Below are positions 59,522 to 64,000 of a stretch of 64,000 bases of DNA, one piece after another. Origin of the DNA: Streptomyces sp. HB132 (lineage in GTDB: Bacteria > Actinomycetota > Actinomycetes > Streptomycetales > Streptomycetaceae); the NCBI RefSeq assembly GCF_016909575.1, contig NZ_JAFBGA010000012.1, forward strand, positions 62,001 to 126,000, written 5' to 3'. Both the position numbers and the translations under genes were made by a program. The number at the start of each line of letters is the position of its first letter. The first letter of the stretch is position 1. A model generated the notes under the pieces. That model was given only the letters and a program-made list of their open reading frames with translations. It was not told where the DNA came from and searched no databases.

Positions 59522-60049
59522 CTACCGGAAGAGCGGGAGCAGCATGATGACGTCGTCGCGGTAGTCGTCCTCGGAGACCCGGATGGCGTTCGGGACCCGG
59601 CCCACCTCCTTGTATCCGCAGGAGGCGTAGAAGCGGTCCGCCCCGGTGCCGCCGCGGCAGGTCAGCCGGATGGCGTCGATACCGTCGAGCCCCTGGGCGG
59701 CGTCGGCCGTGGCCGCCATCAGGGCGCGGCCGAAGCCCTTGCCCTGGTGGCGCGGGTGGACCATCACCGTGTAGGCGCCGATCCAGTGCCGCATCAGCCG
59801 GTGGGTGTTGCGGATGAGGAAGGCGGTGGCGGCGACCGTGCCGTCCTCGTCCCGGCCGATGACGAGGTGGGTGCGGCCCTCGGCCATCGCCGCGAGGTGT
59901 TTGACCAGCTCGGGCCGGACGTCGTCCTCGGTGACGGGCGGCACGAAGCCGACGGCTCCGCCCGCGTTGCTGACGTCGGCCCAGAGCGCGGTGATGCCGT
60001 CCCGCAAGGGCCGGTCGAAGGTGGGATCCACGGTGAAGGTAAGCGCCAT
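59522..60049 (-). CDS. GNAT family N-acetyltransferase
   Basis: A 175-residue acetyltransferase. The acetyl-CoA-binding motif is HPRHQGKGFGRALMAATADAA (split; ~93-113), with the Q/R-x-x-G-x-G/A core QGKGFG. The C-terminal CRGGTGADRFYASCGYKEVGRVP segment contains the usual FY-x-x-x-GY. The substrate is unknown. The ATG at 60049 has no Shine-Dalgarno; a clear -35/-10 pair ends six bases upstream, indicating a leaderless transcript, which settles this start. It is downstream of, and codirectional with, mqnE but separated by a hairpin and its own promoter. Confidence 0.87.
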   Translation of the reverse strand: MALTFTVDPTFDRPLRDGITALWADVSNAGGAVGFVPPVTEDDVRPELVKHLAAMAEGRTHLVIGRDEDGTVAATAFLIRNTHRLMRHWIGAYTVMVHPRHQGKGFGRALMAATADAAQGLDGIDAIRLTCRGGTGADRFYASCGYKEVGRVPNAIRVSEDDYRDDVIMLLPLFR

Positions 60050-60055
60050 ATTCGC

Positions 60056-60085
60056 AGATTAACTATTACGAGAAGTGCTCTTCAA
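60056..60085 (-). promoter_or_regulatory. leaderless promoter of the GNAT gene
   Basis: On the minus strand, TTGAAG (60085-60080), an 18-bp spacer, then TAATCT (60061-60056), with six bases to the ATG at 60049. Both hexamers fit the principal sigma consensus and the distance places the transcription start at the start codon. Confidence 0.8.
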
Positions 60086-60105
60086 ACCGCGTCCACCACG
60101 CGAGA

Positions 60106-60138
60106 AAGCCCCGGCCCGGGGACGGCGGGCCGGGACTT
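60106..60138 (-). terminator. terminator downstream of mqnE
   Basis: CCCGGCCCG and CGGGCCGGG pair over 9 bp, flanked by AAG and CTT, which add three more pairs after one mismatch. It lies 54 bases past the mqnE stop codon and before the GNAT promoter. Confidence 0.7.
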
Positions 60139-60191
60139 CCGGACAACGGGACACCTCGGGCACCCGCACCGGGCGCCCGACGGGCGGGGCC

Positions 60192-61355
60192 TCAGACGCG
60201 CATCGGCTGCGGCGTCTCGCGCCGGTCGGCGTCCGGACCCGGGTACTCGCGCAGGATCTCGTACCGGGTGTTGCGCTCCACGGGCCGGAAGCCCGCGTCC
60301 CGGATGAGGTCCAGCAGGTCCTCGCGGCCGAGCTTGTTCGGGGTGCCGTAGTCGTCGGCGTCGTGCGTGATCTTGTACTCGACGACCGAGCCGTCCATGT
60401 CGTCGGCGCCGTGCTGGAGCGCGAGCTGCGCCGTCTGCACTCCGTGCATCACCCAGAAGACCTTGACGTGCGGGACGTTGTCGAAGAGCAGCCGCGAGAC
60501 GGCGAAGGTCTTGAGGGCCTCGGCGCCGGTCGCCATCGACGTCCGCGCCTGGAGGGTGTTACGGACCTTGCCGTCCTTCATGTCCACGAAGTCGTGCTGG
60601 TAGCGCAGCGGGATGAAGACCTGGAAGCCGCCGGTCTCGTCCTGCATCTCCCGCAGCCGCAACACGTGGTCGACGCGGTGACGGGGCTCCTCGATGTGCC
60701 CGTACAGCATCGTCGCCGGGGTCTTGAGACCCTTCTCGTGCGCGAGGCGGTGGATGCGCGACCAGTCCTCCCAGTGGGTGCTGTGGTCGACGATGTGCTG
60801 ACGGACCTCCCAGTCGAAGATCTCCGCGCCGCCGCCGGTCAGCGACTCCAGACCGGCCTCGATCAGCTCGTCGAGGATCTCGGAGGCGGAGAGCCCCGAG
60901 ATCGTCTCGAAGTGGTGGATCTCCGTCGCCGTGAAGGCCTTGAGCGCCACCTCCGGCAGGGCTTCCTTGAGCGCGCTGAGCGAGCGCGGGTAGTAGCGCC
61001 ACGGCAGGGTGGGGTGCAGCCCGTTGACGATGTGCAGCTCGGTGAGGTTCTCGCCCTGCATCGCCTTCGCGAGACGGACGGCCTCCTCGATGCGCATGGT
61101 GTACGCGTCCTTCTCGCCCGGCTTGCGCTGGAACGAGCAGTACGCGCAGGACGCGGTGCACACGTTGGTCATGTTGAGGTGACGGTTGACGTTGAAGTGG
61201 ACGACGTCGCCGTTCTTCCTCGTACGCACCTCGTGGGCCAGCCCGCCGAGCCACGCGAGGTCGTCGGACTCGTAGAGCGCGATCCCGTCCTCGCGGGTCA
61301 GCCGCTCGCCGGCCCGGACCTTCTCCTCCAGCTCGCGCTTGAGTCCCGCGTCCAC
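60192..61355 (-). CDS. mqnE: aminofutalosine synthase MqnE
   Basis: A 387-residue radical SAM enzyme of the futalosine menaquinone pathway. It joins 3-enolpyruvylbenzoate (from MqnA) to S-adenosylmethionine to make aminofutalosine. The iron-sulfur motif is C66-T-A-S-C70-A-Y-C73. VHFNVNRHLNMTNVC and ELHIVNGLHPTLPW are MqnE-typical, distinguishing it from MqnC and CofH. I start at the GTG at 61355, because GGAGG lies seven bases upstream; the ATG at 61370 sits before that site. mqnP and the ubiX-like gene at 62194-64000 act later in the same pathway. A lrp gene lies upstream on the same strand. Confidence 0.93.
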   Translation of the reverse strand: MDAGLKRELEEKVRAGERLTREDGIALYESDDLAWLGGLAHEVRTRKNGDVVHFNVNRHLNMTNVCTASCAYCSFQRKPGEKDAYTMRIEEAVRLAKAMQGENLTELHIVNGLHPTLPWRYYPRSLSALKEALPEVALKAFTATEIHHFETISGLSASEILDELIEAGLESLTGGGAEIFDWEVRQHIVDHSTHWEDWSRIHRLAHEKGLKTPATMLYGHIEEPRHRVDHVLRLREMQDETGGFQVFIPLRYQHDFVDMKDGKVRNTLQARTSMATGAEALKTFAVSRLLFDNVPHVKVFWVMHGVQTAQLALQHGADDMDGSVVEYKITHDADDYGTPNKLGREDLLDLIRDAGFRPVERNTRYEILREYPGPDADRRETPQPMRV

Positions 61356-61456
61356 TAGGGCGCCTCCCATATCTCCGTGTAACAGATCAGACGGCCCACG
61401 TTACTCCCCCGCCTTTCCGGCGGAGGACCCCCGCCCTCCCCCGCCGCCGCTCCGCG

Positions 61457-61912
61457 TCACTCCCCCTCGGGGAGCTCCCCCACCCGGTTCTCCCACTTGG
61501 TGGAGAGCACGACCGTCGTACGGGTCCGGGACACGCCCCTCGTGCCGCTGAGCCTGCGGATCGTCCTCTCGAGACCGTCCACGTCACCCACCCTCACCTT
61601 GAGCATGAACGAGTCGTCGCCCGCGATGAACCAGCAGTCCTCGATCTCGGCGAGGTCCTTCAGCCGGTGCGCGACGTCCTCGTGGTCGGCGGCGTCGGAG
61701 AGGGAGATGCCGATCAGCGCGGTGACACCGAGCCCCAGCGAGGCGGCGTCGACGGTCGCGCGGTAACCGGTGATGACGCCGGCGGTTTCCAGCCGGTTGA
61801 TGCGGTCGGTGACGCTGGGCCCGGAGAGCCCTACGAGCCGTCCCAGCTCGGCGTACGAGGCCCTGCCGTTCTCCCTGAGGGCCTGGATGAGCTGCCTGTC
61901 CACCGCGTCCAT
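61457..61912 (-). CDS. Lrp/AsnC family transcriptional regulator
   Basis: A 151-residue regulator. The AsnC helix-turn-helix is at ~4-52 (MDAVDRQLIQALRENGRASYAELGRLVGLSGPSVTDRINRLE, split), and the C-terminal RAM ligand domain contains GVTALIGISLSD and CWFIAGDDSFMLKVRV. It usually senses an amino acid. I start at the ATG at 61912, with GGAAGG about ten bases upstream; an ATG six codons earlier is possible. The gene is divergent from a 45-residue protein gene across a gap with two palindromes. It is codirectional with mqnE (101 bases upstream), so control of menaquinone genes is conceivable but unproven. Confidence 0.9.
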   Translation of the reverse strand: MDAVDRQLIQALRENGRASYAELGRLVGLSGPSVTDRINRLETAGVITGYRATVDAASLGLGVTALIGISLSDAADHEDVAHRLKDLAEIEDCWFIAGDDSFMLKVRVGDVDGLERTIRRLSGTRGVSRTRTTVVLSTKWENRVGELPEGE

Positions 61913-61949
61913 ATGACTGAAACCTTCCATTGTTCAGCAGTACAGCAAG

Positions 61950-61989
61950 TCTACGTGTAGAATCTAAGGCGCGACAGGGTCAGACCCTG
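61950..61989. promoter_or_regulatory. two palindromes between lrp and the 45-residue gene
   Basis: TCTAC-GT-GTAGA (61950-61961) and CAGGGTC-A-GACCCTG (61975-61989) are both perfect, 14 bases apart. The first resembles Lrp half-sites. They lie 38-77 bases upstream of the lrp start and 57-96 bases upstream of the small gene, in the right place for autoregulation. Confidence 0.6.
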
Positions 61990-62045
61990 CAAATGTTCTT
62001 CATCATCCAAGAAAAACTTTCGAATCTTCAGGAGTGACTTTCACC

Positions 62046-62183
62046 GTGTACACGATCGAGATGGCCTACGCCCGGATGCGCGAGATGCAGGACCTGGCCA
62101 ACCGCTCGAGTGCCCACCAGTCCGCCGCCGCCCACCGGGCCGACCGCACCCGCACCCCTCGTCCGGGCCGCAAGAAGCGCTGA
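62046..62183 (+). CDS. 45-residue basic protein
   Basis: GTG at 62046 to TGA at 62183, with AGGAG eleven bases upstream. The product begins MYTIEMAYARMREMQDLANR, an amphipathic helix, then an alanine/histidine/serine stretch (SAHQSAAAHRADR) and a basic end, PRPGRKKR. Predicted pI is above 11. It lies divergent from lrp and ends ten bases before the convergent ubiX-like stop. It is too short for standard searches, but the ribosome site, codon use and tight fit between neighbours support it. I do not know its function; nucleic-acid or ribosome binding is conceivable from the charge. Confidence 0.75.
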   Translation: MYTIEMAYARMREMQDLANRSSAHQSAAAHRADRTRTPRPGRKKR

Positions 62184-62193
62184 CCCCGCCGGT

Positions 62194-62859
62194 TCAGTCC
62201 CGGGAGGCGCCACCGAGCTCCCCCTCCCAGCGGCGGTACAGCTGGTGCGGCACTCCCGCCGCGTCCAGCACCCGCCCGGCGACGAAGTCCACCAGGTCCT
62301 GGATGTGCGTCGCCCCCGCGTAGAACGCCGGAGAGGCGGGCAGCACCACGGCGCCCGCCTCGTCGAGCGCGACCATCTGCTTCAGCGTCTGACCGCTGAG
62401 CGGGGTCTCGCGGACGGTCACGACCAGCTTCCGCCGCTCCTTGAGCGTCACGCTCGCGGCCCGCTGGAGCAGGTCCTTCGAGAGCCCGAGCGCCACCCCG
62501 GCCACACACGCCGTCGACGCCGGGACGATCAGCATCCCCTTCGCCGGATACGACCCCGAGGACGGCCCGGCCGCCAGGTCTCCGGCCGCCCAGTGGCGCA
62601 CTCCGCCGATGTCGGGCCGGAAGGTGTCCGGCTCCCCGTCCGCGCCCCGCGCCAGCCAGCTCCGCAGGTCCTCCTGCCAGTGGGCGTCCCGGAAGGCGAT
62701 CCCCGTCTCGTCCAGCAGGGTGAGCCGTGAGGCACGGCTCACCACCAGATCGACGCTCTCCCCCGCGGCCAGCAGCCCGCGTAGCACCGAGGCAGCGAAG
62801 GGCGTGCCCGATGCGCCCGATACCCCGACAATCCAAGGCCTGCGCTGCGTCTGACTCAT
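62194..62859 (-). CDS. ubiX: UbiX-family flavin prenyltransferase
   Basis: A 221-residue flavoprotein that makes prenylated FMN, the cofactor of UbiD decarboxylases. The FMN-binding N-terminus GVSGASGTPFAASVLRGL is at ~12-29. SYPAKGMLIVPASTACVAGVALGLSKDLLQRAA (split; ~108-140) and RRKLVVTVRETPLSGQTLKQM are diagnostic, the arginine/glutamate pair binding dimethylallyl phosphate. In futalosine-pathway bacteria a UbiX/UbiD pair acts after MqnP, so with mqnP 769 bases away a menaquinone role is likely; the matching ubiD is not in the window. ATG at 62859 follows GGGA; convergent with the 45-residue gene. Confidence 0.88.
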   Translation of the reverse strand: MSQTQRRPWIVGVSGASGTPFAASVLRGLLAAGESVDLVVSRASRLTLLDETGIAFRDAHWQEDLRSWLARGADGEPDTFRPDIGGVRHWAAGDLAAGPSSGSYPAKGMLIVPASTACVAGVALGLSKDLLQRAASVTLKERRKLVVTVRETPLSGQTLKQMVALDEAGAVVLPASPAFYAGATHIQDLVDFVAGRVLDAAGVPHQLYRRWEGELGGASRD

Positions 62860-62972
62860 CGAAATCCCGGCTCTCACACCGCCGAGCCTATCCGGCACCC
62901 CGCTCCAGGAACTGAGTCAGGGCCCTCGGACGTTGCAACGGATGAGAGAACGCCCATGAACAGGGGGTGACC

Positions 62973-63566
62973 ATGACGGGCACACGCGCGAGCGCCACCG
63001 CACGGGCCGTCACCGCCGGCGCGGTGATGCTCGCCTGGGTCGCGCTCCTGTGGCTGCTGGAGGGCATCGACACGGCGACGGGCCACTCCCTCGACACCTA
63101 CGGCGTCAGCCCGCGCGAGCCCTCGGAGCTGGCCGACATCGTGCCGTCGGCGTTTCTGCACAGCGGCTGGGAACACGTGGCGTCCAACAGCGTCCCGCTG
63201 CTGGTCCTGGGCTTCATAGCCGCGCTGGGCGGGACGGCGAGGTTCGCGGCCGTGGTCCTCGTGGTGATCGTGACGAGCGGTCTCGGCGTCTGGATCACCG
63301 CGCCGCCGGACACGGTCACCCTCGGGGCGTCGGGCGTGGTCTTCGGCCTGCTCGGCTATCTGCTGGTCCGCGGCTTCGTGGACCGCAGCCCGCTGGACAT
63401 CGTCGTCGGCGTGATCGTGGCCGCGGTCTACGGCTCACTGCTCTGGGGCGTGCTGCCGACCGACTCCGGCATCAGCTGGCAGGGCCACCTCTTCGGGCTC
63501 GTGGGCGGGGTGGCGGCGGCGTTCCTCTTCCGCCGGCCCCGTCGCCCGAAGGAGCCCGGGGGCTAG
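62973..63566 (+). CDS. rhomboid family intramembrane serine protease
   Basis: A 197-residue, six-helix membrane protein. The catalytic serine is S120 in LGASGVVFG (G-x-S-G motif). The catalytic histidine is H172 in WQGHLFG, and HVASN (68-72) gives the oxyanion-stabilising H/N. It cuts transmembrane segments of unknown targets. ATG at 62973 has GGGGG five bases upstream; a GTG two codons earlier falls in that site. The short form without extra domains is common in Streptomyces. It is divergent from ubiX and convergent with mqnP, interrupting the menaquinone gene group. Confidence 0.9.
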   Translation: MTGTRASATARAVTAGAVMLAWVALLWLLEGIDTATGHSLDTYGVSPREPSELADIVPSAFLHSGWEHVASNSVPLLVLGFIAALGGTARFAAVVLVVIVTSGLGVWITAPPDTVTLGASGVVFGLLGYLLVRGFVDRSPLDIVVGVIVAAVYGSLLWGVLPTDSGISWQGHLFGLVGGVAAAFLFRRPRRPKEPGG

Positions 63567-63627
63567 GGTCTTTCGTTTGGATCACCCCGCTCCCTGATCC
63601 GGCCTGATCCAACCGAGAGGCCCTACG

Positions 63628-64000
63628 TCACGGTGTGAGGCCGCGCACCAGCAGGTCGAGCAGGGCGCAGGCGAAGAGCGCGATCCCGATGAAGCCGTTG
63701 ACCGAGAAGAAGGCGCGGTTGAGCCGGGACAGGTCGTGCGGCCGCACGACCCGGTGCTCGTACACGAAGGCCACGGCGACGATCACCATGCCGATCCAGT
63801 AGAAGACCTCCGCATCCGTCGCCAGCCCGAACCACACCAGCAGCCCGGTCGTCACCACGTGGCAGACCCGTGCGCCCCAGAGCGCGGCCGGGATCCCGAA
63901 GCGCGCGGGGAAGGAGAGCACCCCGTGGGCCCGGTCGGCCCGTACGTCCTGGCAGGCGAAGATCAGGTCGAATCCGCCGATCCAGACGCCGACGGCGAGC
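63628..64000 (-). CDS. mqnP: menaquinone prenyltransferase MqnP (UbiA family), 5' end missing
   Basis: The last ~123 codons of a UbiA-fold membrane prenyltransferase; the start lies beyond the right edge. GGFDLIFACQDVRADRAHG at the visible N-terminus is the second aspartate-rich prenyl-diphosphate site (D-x3-D type), followed by SFPARFGIPAAL and two to three membrane helices (CHVVTTGLLVWFGLA; WIGMVIVAVAFVY; GFIGIALFACALLDLLV). MqnP attaches the polyprenyl chain to the naphthoate intermediate of the futalosine route. The nearby mqnE and ubiX genes support that over ubiquinone-type UbiA. Confidence 0.88.
   Translation of the reverse strand, partial: LAVGVWIGGFDLIFACQDVRADRAHGVLSFPARFGIPAALWGARVCHVVTTGLLVWFGLATDAEVFYWIGMVIVAVAFVYEHRVVRPHDLSRLNRAFFSVNGFIGIALFACALLDLLVRGLTP

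Noticed and set aside
1..64000. CRISPR array, rRNA operon, riboswitch or antibiotic biosynthetic cluster
   Set aside because: No spaced direct repeats of CRISPR type, no rRNA-like sequence, no recognisable riboswitch core and no PKS/NRPS/RiPP genes were found by reading.

Overview
The window reads as a chromosomal core segment of a Streptomyces species. Base composition is very high in GC with strong GC3 in all real genes. It carries an HrdB-like group 2 sigma factor with a SigR-type promoter, a Scr1-type XRE/DUF397 pair, coenzyme F420 biosynthesis (fbiC) and the futalosine menaquinone route (mqnE, ubiX-like, mqnP). GTG starts and leaderless promoters are common. There are no rRNA genes, CRISPR arrays, integrases or insertion sequences; the only structural RNA gene seen is tRNA-Arg(CCU).

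Left part (1-12.4 kb): a 5'-truncated gene with an internal duplication; a drug-efflux MFS gene divergent from a WYL regulator across a perfect 13-bp-arm palindrome; hrdD; a GNAT acetyltransferase; a DOPA-dioxygenase-like gene divergent from a MarR regulator; a TetR/MFS pair; a secreted M6-like peptidase; and an acyl-CoA synthetase. From 12.4 to 17 kb there is a looser region around the tRNA with unknown genes, an APH-fold kinase and an ATP-grasp protein. From 17 to 28.3 kb come a polytopic membrane protein, a D,D-carboxypeptidase with an enormous disordered cytoplasmic arm, a GPP34 protein, the XRE/DUF397 pair, a sodium:solute symporter, a DraG-fold protein that has lost its metal-binding aspartates, and a clearly broken AhpD pseudogene.

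From 28.4 to 35.4 kb: an OYE/MerR divergent pair, an SDR, fbiC, a HAD hydrolase and a FadR-type regulator. The regulator faces a six-gene, translationally coupled operon (35.65-41.73 kb): MFS importer, dihydroxyacetone-kinase-type kinase, RpiB-type isomerase, TIM-type isomerase, xylose-isomerase-fold protein and an ApdG-like dehydrogenase. Together they can be read as a D-apionate (or related branched/tetrose acid) to L-erythrulose to D-erythrose-4-phosphate pathway. This is the most interesting system in the window.

Right part (41.8-64 kb): a large secreted repeat protein, a membrane protein, a PBP2-class transpeptidase (PbpA type), an F420-dependent LLM oxidoreductase, and a fatty-acid cluster: FadD, a thiolase divergent from FabG4/MaoC, and a TetR regulator. 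The thiolase/FabG4 gap holds interlocked GAGTAA/TTACTC half-sites. Then follow a secreted lipase-like hydrolase, a dicarboxylate/glutamate symporter, DUF4229, a GNAT gene with a leaderless promoter, and the menaquinone genes with an Lrp regulator, a 45-residue basic protein and a rhomboid protease. mqnP runs off the right edge. Strong bidirectional hairpin terminators sit between most convergent gene pairs.
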